Positions 48,593 to 57,256 of a stretch of DNA of 64,000 nt are shown here, piece after piece. The position numbers were made by a program, and so were the translations under genes. The notes beneath the pieces are model-generated. The model was not told where the DNA came from. It saw only the letters and a list, made by a program, of their open reading frames with translations, and made no database searches. The stretch is taken from assembly GCF_014208105.1 (NCBI RefSeq), contig NZ_JACHMQ010000001.1:7874001-7938000 (forward strand), read 5' to 3'. Source of the stretch: Actinomadura coerulea (GTDB taxonomy: Bacteria; Actinomycetota; Actinomycetes; Streptosporangiales; Streptosporangiaceae). How positions within the stretch are numbered: the first letter of the stretch is position 1; the number at the start of each line of letters is the position of its first letter.

Positions 48593-51565
48593 ATGCCGGC
48601 TGTTGCCAAGACGCTCCTGAAGGTGGGCTCCCGCCTGGGCTCCACCGCCCAGAACGCCCTGGAGGTCGCCCGGTTCGGGGGGTTCGACACCGACGAGGAC
48701 GCCTCGCCGTTCGACGTGGTGACCGAGCAGCGCGTGTACCGGCTGCGGCACTACTTCCCGGGCGCGGGCGGCGGGCCGGTCGTACTGCTCGTCCCGCCGC
48801 TGATGATCACGGCGGAGGTGTACGACATCTCCTCGCGGGTCAGCGCGGTGCGGGTGCTGCGCGACCTCGGCGTCGACCCGTGGGTCGTGGACTTCGGTGC
48901 GCCCGAGCGCGAGCCCGGCGGGCTGGAGCGGACGGTCAGCGACCACGTGCTGGCCGTCAGCGACGCGGTCGACCGGATCCGGGAGGCCACCGGGCGCGGC
49001 GTCCACCTCGCCGGGTACTCGCAGGGCGGCATGTTCGTCTACCAGGCCGCCGCGTACCGGCGCAGCGAGGGCGTCGAGTCCGTGGTGACGTTCGGGAGCC
49101 CGGCCGACACCAGCGTCGGGCTGCCGTTCGGGCTGCCGAGCTGGCTCGCGTCCGAGGGCGTCGAGCGCATCCCCGACGCCCTCCTCGGCGGGTTCGCGGT
49201 GCCGGGCTGGGTCACGCGGCTCGGGTTCCAGCTCCTCAGCCCCGTGAAGTCGGTGCGCTCGCGGGTCGACTTCATCCTCCAGCTGCACGACCGGGAGCGG
49301 CTCGCGCCCCGGGAGCGCCAGCGCCGGTTCCTGGAGCGGGAGGGCTGGGTGTCGTGGCCCGGGCCCGCGCTGGCGGAGTTCATCCGCCAGTTCATCCAGC
49401 ACAACCGCATGCTGACCGGCGGGTTCCTCATCGGCGACCGGCTCGTCACGCTCGCCGACATCACCTGCCCCGTCCTGACGTTCGTCGGGGAGGTGGACGA
49501 GATCGCGGCGCCGCCGATGGTGCGCGGGATCCGGCGGGCCGCGCCGCGCGCCCAGGTGTACGAGGCGTCCCTGCGCGCCGGGCACTTCGGGCTCGTCGTC
49601 GGAAGCCTCGCCATCGCGCGGACGTGGCCGGCCGTCGCGGCGTGGGCGCGCTGGCGGGACGGCGCGGCGGAGCTGCCCGAGATCGTCGTGCCCGTCGCCG
49701 GGGACGAGGAGGCCGCGTCCGCCGGGCTTCCGGGCGGCCCCGCCGGGTACGGGCTCCAGCTCGCCGTGGGCATCGGGGCGAGCGCCGCCCGGTCGGCGTA
49801 CCGGACGGCCTCGCGGGCCGTGCACGGGACCCGCCAGCTCGGCGGGGAGGCCGCGCAGAACCTGCCGCGCCTGGCGCGGCTGGAGCGCATCCAGTCCGAC
49901 ACCCGCATGTCTATGGGGCTGCTGCTGGACGAGCAGGCCCGCCGCATGCCGGACGAGGTGTTCTTCCTCTACCGGGGGCGCGGGCACACCCATGACGCGG
50001 CCAGGCGCCGCATCGACGCCGTGGTCCGCGGCCTGATCCACATCGGGGTGCGGCGCGGCGACGCGGTCGGGGTGCTGATGGGCACCCGGCCGACCGCGCT
50101 CGCGCTCGTCGCCGCGCTCAACCGGCTCGGCGCCGTCGCGGTGCTGCTGCGGCCCGACGGCGACCCGGCCGCAGAGGCCCGGCTCGGCCAGGTCACGCGG
50201 GTCATCGCCGACCCCGAGCACGCCGCGGCCGCCGCGGAGCTGGCGGACGTGCCCGGCTTCCTGCTGGGCGGCGCCGGACGCGGCGAGCGCGGTCCGCTGA
50301 TGGACATGGAGGACATCGACCCCGACCGGGTCGAGCTGCCCGGCTGGTACCGGCCCAACCCGGGCCGGGCCGGCGACCTCGCGTTCGTGGTCTTCCGCGG
50401 CGACGGGGACCAGCTGCGCGCCAGCCGCATCACCAACCGGCGGTGGGCCCTGTCGGCGTTCGGGACGGCGTCCTCGGCCTCCCTGTCCCCGTCCGACACC
50501 GTCTACAGCCTCACGCCGCTCCAGCACCCGTCCGGGCTGCTGATGAGCCTCGGAGGAGCCGTCGCGGGCGGCGCGCGGCTGGCGCTCGCCAGCGCGTACG
50601 ACCCGGAGACGTTCTGGGACGAGGCGCGGCGCTACGGCGTGACCGTGGCCTCCTACACCTGGACGCTCCTGCGCGAACTCGTGAACGCGCCGCCGGACCC
50701 GGCCGAGCGGCACCACGCCGTCCGGCTGTTCATCGGCTCGGGCATGCCGCGCAACCTGTGGCGGCGGGTGGAGGAGCGGTTCGCGCCCGCGCGGGTCCTG
50801 GAGTTCTACGCCTCCACCGAGGGCGAGTCGGTGCTGGTCAACCTGAGCGGCAAGAAGCCCGGGTCGCTCGGGCGGCCGCTGCCGGGCAGCGCCGGGGTGC
50901 GGCTGGCCCGCTACGACCTGGAGAACGGCCGGCTCGCCGAGGGGCCGGACGGGTTCGCCGTCCCGTGCGAGCCCGGCGAGATCGGCATGCTGCTCGCCCG
51001 GGTGCGGCTGTCGGCGATCGGGTCGGCGGCCCGCCCCGTGCGGGGCGTGTTCCGGCCCGAGGACGCCTGGACGATCACCGGTGACCTGTTCCGGCGGGAC
51101 GCCGACGGCGACTTCTGGCTCGTCGGGCGGGAGACCGAGCTGATCCGCACGGCCGACGGCATCGTCCCGCCCGGCCCGATCCGGGACGCGCTGGGCGACC
51201 TGCCCTACGTCGACGCCGTCGCCGTCTACGGGATCCCGGTGGGCGACACGGAACTGGCCGCGGCCGCCGTGAGCCTGCGGACCGGCCCGGGGGCGCACGC
51301 GGAGGGCGCCGTCAAGCCGGTGGACCTGTCGGAGGCGCTGCTGCGGGTGGAACCGGGGCTGCGGCCCGCGATCGTGCGGATCGTGGACGAGGTGCCCGTC
51401 ACGGCGGGACGGCGGCTGCGCACGGCGCCGCTGCGGGACGAGGGAGTCCCGGCGGTCGGCGACGGGCGCGCCTTCTACCGGGACAAGGCGGGCGCGTACC
51501 GGCCGCTGACGGACGCGGCGCGGCGGCGGCTCCTCAAGGCGCCGCCCGCCCGCGAGGCCCGCTGA
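48593..51565 (+). CDS. Fusion of PhaC-like alpha/beta hydrolase and degenerate AMP-binding domain
   Basis: A 990-residue two-domain protein. Residues 1 to about 370 form an alpha/beta hydrolase of polyhydroxyalkanoate-synthase type: VVLLVPPLMITAEVYDI, DPWVVDFGAPE, the nucleophile elbow GYSQGG (Ser instead of the PhaC Cys), FVGEVDEIAAP (Asp) and GHFGLVVG (His). The rest is an AMP-binding fold with VLEFYASTEGESVLV and WTITGDLFRRDADGDFW, but the phosphate loop reads VVFRGDGDQLRASRITNR without the SGT-GxPK pattern and the final lysine is Arg (VTAGRRLRTAPLR). The ligase half may be inactive or altered. Two adjacent ATGs exist (48590, 48593). Confidence 0.8.
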   Translation: MPAVAKTLLKVGSRLGSTAQNALEVARFGGFDTDEDASPFDVVTEQRVYRLRHYFPGAGGGPVVLLVPPLMITAEVYDISSRVSAVRVLRDLGVDPWVVDFGAPEREPGGLERTVSDHVLAVSDAVDRIREATGRGVHLAGYSQGGMFVYQAAAYRRSEGVESVVTFGSPADTSVGLPFGLPSWLASEGVERIPDALLGGFAVPGWVTRLGFQLLSPVKSVRSRVDFILQLHDRERLAPRERQRRFLEREGWVSWPGPALAEFIRQFIQHNRMLTGGFLIGDRLVTLADITCPVLTFVGEVDEIAAPPMVRGIRRAAPRAQVYEASLRAGHFGLVVGSLAIARTWPAVAAWARWRDGAAELPEIVVPVAGDEEAASAGLPGGPAGYGLQLAVGIGASAARSAYRTASRAVHGTRQLGGEAAQNLPRLARLERIQSDTRMSMGLLLDEQARRMPDEVFFLYRGRGHTHDAARRRIDAVVRGLIHIGVRRGDAVGVLMGTRPTALALVAALNRLGAVAVLLRPDGDPAAEARLGQVTRVIADPEHAAAAAELADVPGFLLGGAGRGERGPLMDMEDIDPDRVELPGWYRPNPGRAGDLAFVVFRGDGDQLRASRITNRRWALSAFGTASSASLSPSDTVYSLTPLQHPSGLLMSLGGAVAGGARLALASAYDPETFWDEARRYGVTVASYTWTLLRELVNAPPDPAERHHAVRLFIGSGMPRNLWRRVEERFAPARVLEFYASTEGESVLVNLSGKKPGSLGRPLPGSAGVRLARYDLENGRLAEGPDGFAVPCEPGEIGMLLARVRLSAIGSAARPVRGVFRPEDAWTITGDLFRRDADGDFWLVGRETELIRTADGIVPPGPIRDALGDLPYVDAVAVYGIPVGDTELAAAAVSLRTGPGAHAEGAVKPVDLSEALLRVEPGLRPAIVRIVDEVPVTAGRRLRTAPLRDEGVPAVGDGRAFYRDKAGAYRPLTDAARRRLLKAPPAREAR

Positions 51566-51664
51566 CGCCCAAGTCACCGCGAATAAGTCTGGACTTACGG
51601 GCGGCCGTTGCGTTAGAACAAAGCAACAGATTTCGCCCTTTTGTTGCATGCGTCCGGAGGGGTC

Positions 51665-53017
51665 ATGACGAGCGTTCTCGCGCCGCCGCCGCGGGGCAGC
51701 GACCTGAAACCGGTGCCCGGCGTGCCCGGCGTCCCCTACATCGGCAGCACGCTCGCGGTGATGCGCGACCCGATCGGGATGGCCCGCAAGCGCTACGCCG
51801 AGTACGGCCCGGTCGCCTGGGGGTGGCTGCTCGGCCAGCGGATGGTCACCGTCCACGGCCCCGAGGCCGCCGAGGTCGTCCTGGTCAACCGGGACAAGGC
51901 GTTCGCGAACGGGCCCGCGTGGAGCTACTTCATCGGCCCGTTCTTCAACCGCGGCATCATGCTCCTGGACTTCGAGGAGCACCTGCACCACCGCCGCATC
52001 ATGCAGCAGGCGTTCACCCGCCCCCGGCTGCATTCCTACATGGACGCGATGGCCCCCGGCATCGTCAGGGGCGTGGAGTCGTGGGAGCCCGGGCAGGGCT
52101 TCAAGGTCTACGACCACATCAAGAAGCTCACGCTCGACCTCGCGGTGGACGTCTTCATGGGCGTCGAACTCGACGACGCCGAGCGCGCGCGGGTCAACGG
52201 CGCGTTCATCGACGCCGTCCGGGCGGGGACGGCCTACGTCCGCTTCCCCGTCCCCGGGCTGCGCTGGCACAAGGGCCTCCAGGCCCGCAAGGTGCTGGAG
52301 GAGTTCTTCCGCCGGCACCTGCCCGCCAAGCGCGAGGGCGACGGGAGCGACCTGTTCTCGGCGCTCTGCCAGGCCGAGACCGACGACGGCGAGCGGTTCA
52401 CCGACGAGGACGTCGTCAACCACATGATCTTCGCGCTGATGGCGGCGCACGACACCACCACCATCACGCTCACGACGATGGCCTACTACCTGGCCAAGTA
52501 CCCCGAGTGGCAGGAGCGGCTCCGCGAGCGGTCCCTCGGGCTCGGCAAGGAGCGCCCCGGCTTCGACGACCTGGACGCCTTCACCGGCATCGACATGGTG
52601 ATGAAGGAGTCGATGCGGATGGTCACGCCCGTCCCGGCGCTGCCGCGCAAGGTCGTCAAGGACACCTCCATCCTCGGCTTCCACGTCCCCGCCGGGACGA
52701 CAGTCGTGGTGCCGATGCTCAGCAACCACCACATGGCCGACTGGTGGACCGATCCCGACGAGTTCGACCCCGGGCGGTTCTCCCCGGAGCGCCGCGAGGA
52801 CAAGGTCCACAAGTACGCCTGGGCGCCGTTCGGCGGCGGCGCGCACAAGTGCATCGGGCTGCACTTCGCCGGGATGCAGGTCAAGACGATCCTGCACCAG
52901 ATGCTCCTGCGGTACCGCTGGAGCGTGCCCGCGCGGTACGAATGGCCCCTCGACACCACGTCCCTTCCCTCGCCGAAGGACGGGCTTCCCGTCCGCCTCG
53001 ACCGACTGGAGCAGTGA
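51665..53017 (+). CDS. Cytochrome P450, CYP136/CYP51-like group
   Basis: A 450-residue P450 that looks more like the eukaryote-type bacterial P450s than the usual soluble ones. FEEHLHHRRIMQQAFTRPRL is the C helix, LMAAHDTTTITLTTMAYYL the I helix, MKESMRMVTPVPALPRKV the ExxR helix, and WAPFGGGAHKCIGLHFAGMQ the haem loop with the thiolate near C396. The next gene is an SDR, and in mycobacteria CYP136 is likewise grouped with an SDR and a TetR. A lipid or sterol-like substrate is plausible. GGAGGGG precedes ATG 51665. Confidence 0.88.
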   Translation: MTSVLAPPPRGSDLKPVPGVPGVPYIGSTLAVMRDPIGMARKRYAEYGPVAWGWLLGQRMVTVHGPEAAEVVLVNRDKAFANGPAWSYFIGPFFNRGIMLLDFEEHLHHRRIMQQAFTRPRLHSYMDAMAPGIVRGVESWEPGQGFKVYDHIKKLTLDLAVDVFMGVELDDAERARVNGAFIDAVRAGTAYVRFPVPGLRWHKGLQARKVLEEFFRRHLPAKREGDGSDLFSALCQAETDDGERFTDEDVVNHMIFALMAAHDTTTITLTTMAYYLAKYPEWQERLRERSLGLGKERPGFDDLDAFTGIDMVMKESMRMVTPVPALPRKVVKDTSILGFHVPAGTTVVVPMLSNHHMADWWTDPDEFDPGRFSPERREDKVHKYAWAPFGGGAHKCIGLHFAGMQVKTILHQMLLRYRWSVPARYEWPLDTTSLPSPKDGLPVRLDRLEQ

Positions 53018-53019
53018 AC

Positions 53020-53823
53020 ATGAGCAAGGTCGTCGCCATCACCGGGGCCGCGCGGGGGATCGGCCTCGCCACCGCCCGCGCCCTCAAGGCCAGGGGCGCC
53101 ACCGTCGTCATCGGCGACATCGACGAGACCGCCGTCAAGGAGGCCGCCGAGTCGCTCGGCGTCACCGGCCTCGCCCTGGACGTCACGTCCCGCGAGTCGT
53201 TCGCCGCCTTCCTCGACAAGGCCGAGGAGGCCGCCGGGCCCCTCGACGTCGTCGTCAACAACGCGGGGATCATGCCGATCGGGCCGGTCACCGACGAGAG
53301 CGACGCCGACGCCCGCCGCTGCATCGACATCAACGTGCACGGCGTGATGCTCGGCACCAAGCTCGCGCTCGACCGGATGCTGCCGCGCGGCCGGGGCCAC
53401 GTCATCAACATCGCCTCGCTCGCCGGCGTGATGTTCACCCCCGGCCTCGCGCTCTACAACGCCAGCAAGGCCGCCGTCGTCGGGTTCACCGAGGCGACCC
53501 GGCTGGAGGTGCTGGACCGCGGCGTGCACGTCAGCGCCGTCCTGCCCACCTTCACCAACACCGAGCTGACCGCCGGGACGCGCAGCCCGAAGGGGCAGAA
53601 GAACTGCGAGCCCGAGGACATCGCCGCCGCGGTCGTCGAGCTGGTCGGCCGGCCGCGCCCGCAGGTCGCCGTGCCGAAGAAGCTGGGCACGCAGGTCCGC
53701 CTGGGCGCCCTGCTGCCCGAGCGGGTCCGCCAGGCGACCTCCCGCCGCCTGGGCCTGGACAAGATCTTCCTGGACTACGACGAGGAGGCCCGCAAGACCT
53801 ACAACGAGAGAATCCGCTCCTAA
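53020..53823 (+). CDS. Short-chain dehydrogenase/reductase
   Basis: A classical SDR of 267 residues. VVAITGAARGIGLATARAL is the TG-x3-G-x-G nucleotide loop, VVVNNAGIMPIG the NNAG motif, NIASLAGVMFTPGLALYNAS holds the catalytic Ser, and YNASKAAVVGFTEA the Y-x3-K pair. VLPTFTNTELTAGT follows the active site. The start lies two bases after the P450 stop, so the P450 and SDR are one operon; the SDR may oxidise the alcohol that the P450 makes. The C-terminal tail is longer than usual. Confidence 0.9.
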   Translation: MSKVVAITGAARGIGLATARALKARGATVVIGDIDETAVKEAAESLGVTGLALDVTSRESFAAFLDKAEEAAGPLDVVVNNAGIMPIGPVTDESDADARRCIDINVHGVMLGTKLALDRMLPRGRGHVINIASLAGVMFTPGLALYNASKAAVVGFTEATRLEVLDRGVHVSAVLPTFTNTELTAGTRSPKGQKNCEPEDIAAAVVELVGRPRPQVAVPKKLGTQVRLGALLPERVRQATSRRLGLDKIFLDYDEEARKTYNERIRS

Positions 53824-53842
53824 CCCCGTCGTCGCCCCCGTC

Positions 53843-53898
53843 GACTTGCGGCGTGTTGCCCTTAAGCGAGCGCCGATAAGGGCAACACGCCGCAAGTC
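53843..53898. terminator. Perfect 22-bp inverted repeat between SDR and MpaB genes
   Basis: The arms 53843-53864 and 53877-53898 (left arm begins GACTTGCGGCGTGTTGCC) are exact complements around a 12-base loop. It lies 19 bases after the SDR stop and its right arm touches the stop codon of the convergent MpaB gene. A bidirectional terminator is the simplest reading. Its length and moderate GC are unusual for terminators here, so a small palindromic repeat element is an alternative. Confidence 0.6.
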
Positions 53899-54751
53899 AA
53901 CGCGGCTGGCGGGCCCGGCGGAAGGCGCGGCGGGCCTGCGGCAGGTAGCGGACGGCCTCGGGCAGCAGCGGCCACACCCGCCCCGCCGCGCGGACGGCCG
54001 CCGCGAACCGCCGGTGCCGGCGCTCGTCGGCGGCGCTCCACGGCAGGTCGAGCAGCTCGCGCATGCGCGGGTGCATCCCGCCGACCGTGACGAACCGGGC
54101 GACCGCGTTCAGCGGCGGCGACACCGCCCGCCACACCCGCGCCGGCACCCTCGGCGGCGCGGGCAGCCCCTTGGTCACGTAGCCGACGCCGTAGCGGGCG
54201 GTCCTGTGCGCGACGATCTCCTCGTCCAGCATCCGCCTCCAGTACGCCTGGAACGCCTCCCAGTCGTCCGGCATGGCCCGGTCGCTGACCCCGTACATCC
54301 GGAACCAGGTCTTGGACTCCTCGTAGATCCGGCGCTTCTCGTCCTCGCCGAGCGGCCGGATGAAGGTCTCGACGCCGTAGAGCATGGTGTCGAGGAAGGT
54401 CGCGTGGGCCCAGTAGTAGGTCTCGGGATCGAGCGCGTGGTAGCGGGACCCGTCCGGCATGGTGCCCTTGATCTCGACGTGGTAGTCGCGGACCCTGCGG
54501 CCCGTGGCGGCGGACCGCTCCCCGCCGTACACCGTGTCCAGGATCGGGCCGGCGGACCGCTTCACCCGCGCGAACGTCTCGGTGAAGAACACCGAGTGGT
54601 CCAGGACGCCCTGGCCGAGCGCGGGGAGCATGTTCTGCAGCACGCCCGCCCGGGGGCCGACGAGGAGCATCCGGGTGTCGCCGAAGTACCGCCAGGTCAG
54701 CGAGCCGGGCCCGAGGGGGGCCGGGGTCCGCGCGTCGGCCTCGTCCGTCAT
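53897..54751 (-). CDS. Oxygenase MpaB family protein (DUF2236)
   Basis: A 284-residue protein of the MpaB/DUF2236 family, which includes latex-clearing protein and the fungal mycophenolic-acid oxygenase MpaB; these are helical haem proteins. Family stretches are SLTWRYFGDTRMLLVGPRAG, VHFxxR-like HVEIKGTMPDG, YYWAHATFLDTMLYG (with the conserved His) and FQAYWRRMLDEEI. It is likely an oxygenase on a lipophilic substrate. It is divergent from a TetR regulator and convergent with the P450-SDR operon, which suggests joint control. ATG 54751 is the start. Confidence 0.82.
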   Translation of the reverse strand: MTDEADARTPAPLGPGSLTWRYFGDTRMLLVGPRAGVLQNMLPALGQGVLDHSVFFTETFARVKRSAGPILDTVYGGERSAATGRRVRDYHVEIKGTMPDGSRYHALDPETYYWAHATFLDTMLYGVETFIRPLGEDEKRRIYEESKTWFRMYGVSDRAMPDDWEAFQAYWRRMLDEEIVAHRTARYGVGYVTKGLPAPPRVPARVWRAVSPPLNAVARFVTVGGMHPRMRELLDLPWSAADERRHRRFAAAVRAAGRVWPLLPEAVRYLPQARRAFRRARQPR

Positions 54752-54779
54752 GTGCACCGCCGGGGGTCGGAACAGAACT

Positions 54780-54804
54780 ACAGAACGACGATAATTGTAA
54801 CTGT
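54780..54804. promoter_or_regulatory. Possible operator/promoter between mpaB-like and tetR genes
   Basis: An AT-rich island in the 102-base gap is flanked by ACAG (54780-54783) and CTGT (54801-54804). The minus strand reads TACAAT (54794-54799), a good -10 box for the MpaB-like gene. On the plus strand TAGGGT at 54842-54847 ends six bases before the tetR ATG. Confidence 0.35.
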
Positions 54805-54853
54805 GTCGCATCCGATGGCGGGATGCCGCACGCCCGGCGGCTAGGGTGCGGTC

Positions 54854-55495
54854 ATGACCACGGACGCGACCACCACGCACGGGCTGCGTGACCGGCTGGC
54901 GGCGCCGGACGCCGGCGCCGACGACCTCGACACCCGCATCCTGGACGCCGCGCTCGCGGAGTTCGAGACCTACGGGCTGCGCCGGGTCAGCGTCGAGGAC
55001 GTCGCCAAGCGGGCCGCGGTCGCGCGCACCACCATCTACCGGCGGTTCACCAACAAGGAGCAACTGGTCCAGGCCGTGATCCTGCGGGAGTGCCGCCGCT
55101 TCCTCACCGCGATCGCCGAGGCCACCGAAGACCTCGCCACCCCGGAGGACGCCGTCGTCGAGGGCTTCGTGGTCGGCCTGCGCAACGCCCGCACCCACCC
55201 GCTCATGACGCGCGTCCTGCAGAGCGAGCCCGAGGCGTTCCTGCCGCAGCTCAGCATGAACGGCGGCGCCGTCATGCTCGCCGCCCGCGACATCCTCGCC
55301 GACCGCCTGCGCCGGGCCCGCCCCGGCGGCGCCGAGGACCACGACACCGTGGCCGAGGTGCTGCTGCGGGTCGCGATCTCCCTGCTCCTCGTCCCCGGCG
55401 GCGGCCTCACCCTCGACGACGAGAACGCCACCCGGACCTTCGCCCGCAACTACCTGACGTGTCTACTGCAGTGCTCTCCTCCTTCGGGCCTTTGA
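54854..55495 (+). CDS. TetR family transcriptional regulator with repeat-derived C-terminus
   Basis: A 213-residue TetR regulator. The DNA-binding region is clear: DTRILDAALAEFETYGLRRV, then SVEDVAKRAAVARTTIYRRF and TNKEQLVQAVIL. The ligand domain is normal up to ATRTFARNYLTCLL, but the last dozen residues (TCLLQCSPPSGL) are encoded by the first copy of a 79-bp tandem repeat, so the original end of the gene was probably lost or replaced. It should regulate the divergent MpaB-like gene and perhaps the P450 operon. The leaderless start is ATG 54854. Confidence 0.85.
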   Translation: MTTDATTTHGLRDRLAAPDAGADDLDTRILDAALAEFETYGLRRVSVEDVAKRAAVARTTIYRRFTNKEQLVQAVILRECRRFLTAIAEATEDLATPEDAVVEGFVVGLRNARTHPLMTRVLQSEPEAFLPQLSMNGGAVMLAARDILADRLRRARPGGAEDHDTVAEVLLRVAISLLLVPGGGLTLDDENATRTFARNYLTCLLQCSPPSGL

Positions 55496-55619
55496 GGCCC
55501 TCCGTCGTCGGGCACTGCGGCGATCGCCGGCATCGCTGCTGTGTCTATTGCAGTGCCCTCCTCCTTCGGGCCTTAGCGGCCCTCCGTCGTCGGGCACTGC
55601 GGCGATCGCCGGCATCGCT
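55459..55619. repeat. 79-bp direct tandem repeat with internal hairpins
   Basis: Copy A (55459-55537) and copy B (55541-55619) run from GTGTCTA(C/T)TGCAGTG to CGGCATCGCT and differ at only a few positions. Each contains outer arms GCAGTGCCC/GGGCACTGC (the left arm has one change in copy A) and an inner GGGCC/GGCCC hairpin, like a REP element. Copy A covers the 3' end of the tetR gene. The rest of the gap to 55783 shows no gene. Confidence 0.85.
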
Positions 55620-55783
55620 CCGGCTCGCCTTGCGGCTCGCTGCGCGATCAGGTTCTTGCTCCGCTCGAAACTGCCTTCGGACGCGATCGCGACCATCCAG
55701 GTTGTTGCGTGGTCGCGGTGTTGGCTGAGGTCGTTGGCGTAGGCTCTGGCTGTCGAATTTGGTTCTAGAACCGGAGGCGCGCC

Positions 55784-57256
55784 ATGGCGGCGGTCGTACA
55801 GACGTCCTACGGGAAGGTCCGGGGCGCGGAACGGGACGGCGTGACCGCCTTCCTCGGGATTCCCTACGCCGCGCCGCCGTTCGGGGCCGACCGGTTCCAG
55901 GCGCCGCGCCCGCCCGAGCCTTGGGACGGTGTCCGCGACGCCGTCGAGTACGGGCCGACCGCGCCCAAGCCCGGCTACCCCCGGGTGTTCGCCGCGCTCC
56001 TGCCCGATCCCGCCATCCCGGGCGACGACTGCCTCAACCTGAACGTGTGGACCCCCCGGCTCCCGGACGGCGAGGCGGGCCTCCCGGTGATGGTGTGGAT
56101 CCACGGCGGTGCCTTCCGGAACGGATCGGGGGCGGTGCCCGTCTACGACGGGCGCAACTTCGCCCGCGACGGCGTCGTCTGCGTGACGATCAACTACCGG
56201 CTCGGCGTCGAGGGCTTCGCGCTCCTGCCCGGCGCCCCGCCCAACCGCGGGCTGCTCGACCAGATCGCCGCCCTGGAGTGGGTCCGCGACAACATCGCCG
56301 CGTTCGGCGGGGACCCCGCCCGGGTCACGGTGTTCGGCGAGTCGGCGGGAGCGATGAGCGTCACCACCCTGCTCTCCCTCGACCTCGGGCTCTTCCACCG
56401 GGCCGTCGCGCAGAGCGGCGCGGGCGGCATCGCCCAGGACCCGGCCGACGCCCTGCTCGTCACCAAGGAGATGGCGTCCCGGCTCGGTGTCGAGCCCACC
56501 GCCGAGGCGTTCGCCCGGCTCGACCCGGCCGCGGTCATCCCCGTGCAGAACGCCGTCGCCACCGAGGTCGCGGCGCTGCCCGACCCCGCCCGCTGGGGCG
56601 CCACCACCGCCGCGGGCGGCATGGCGCTCACGCCCGTCCTGGACGGCGAGCTGATCACCCGGCGCCCCGAGGACGCCATCGCCGCCGGCGCCGGGCGGGA
56701 CGTGGACCTGCTCATCGGGTACACCACCGAGGAGTTCCGGCTCTTCCTGATGCCTACCGGGGTCGCCTCCGGCCTCAACGACGAGCTGGTCGGCGCGGTC
56801 GCCGCGGGCATGGGCGTCCCGCCGGGCCTGCCCGCCGCCTACCGCGCCCACCATCCGGACATGGCGTCCGGCGAGCTGCTCGCGGCGATCATCACCGACA
56901 GCCTGTTCCGCATCCCCGCCCACCGCGCCGCCGCCGGGCACGCCGGCTCGGGCGGGCGCACCTGGATGTACGAGTTCGCGTGGCGGTCGCCCAACCAGGA
57001 CCTCGGCGCCTGCCACGCCCTGGAGCTCGGCTTCGTGTTCGACAACCTCACCGGCGAGGAGGAGGGCCTCACCGGGCCGAACCCGCCGCAGGGCCTCGCC
57101 GACCGCATGCACCGCGCCTGGACCCGCTTCGCCGCCACCGGCGACCCCGGCTGGGAGCGCTTCGACCCGTCGAGCCGCGCCGTGATGGTCTTCGACGGCC
57201 CCGCCGACACACTCGTCCACGACCCCCACGCCCGCGACCGCAGGCTCTGGGACTAG
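55784..57256 (+). CDS. Type B carboxylesterase/lipase
   Basis: An alpha/beta hydrolase of 490 residues of the cholinesterase-like family. FLGIPYAAPPFGADRFQAP is the N-terminal signature, DCLNLNVWTP follows, WIHGGAFRNGSG is the oxyanion hole, VTVFGESAGAMSV the nucleophile elbow with Ser, YTTEEFRLF the acid, and GACHALELGFVF the His. No signal peptide is seen, so it is cytosolic. Substrate esters are unknown. CCGGAGG lies seven bases before the ATG. Its stop shares CTAG with the stop of the convergent oxidase gene. Confidence 0.9.
   Translation: MAAVVQTSYGKVRGAERDGVTAFLGIPYAAPPFGADRFQAPRPPEPWDGVRDAVEYGPTAPKPGYPRVFAALLPDPAIPGDDCLNLNVWTPRLPDGEAGLPVMVWIHGGAFRNGSGAVPVYDGRNFARDGVVCVTINYRLGVEGFALLPGAPPNRGLLDQIAALEWVRDNIAAFGGDPARVTVFGESAGAMSVTTLLSLDLGLFHRAVAQSGAGGIAQDPADALLVTKEMASRLGVEPTAEAFARLDPAAVIPVQNAVATEVAALPDPARWGATTAAGGMALTPVLDGELITRRPEDAIAAGAGRDVDLLIGYTTEEFRLFLMPTGVASGLNDELVGAVAAGMGVPPGLPAAYRAHHPDMASGELLAAIITDSLFRIPAHRAAAGHAGSGGRTWMYEFAWRSPNQDLGACHALELGFVFDNLTGEEEGLTGPNPPQGLADRMHRAWTRFAATGDPGWERFDPSSRAVMVFDGPADTLVHDPHARDRRLWD

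Noticed and set aside
48233..52897. A 1554-codon open frame on the minus strand across the lipid locus
   Set aside because: It is the mirror of high-GC coding genes; the plus-strand frames carry full P450 and AMP-binding motifs while this frame has only low-complexity Arg/Gly/Pro text.
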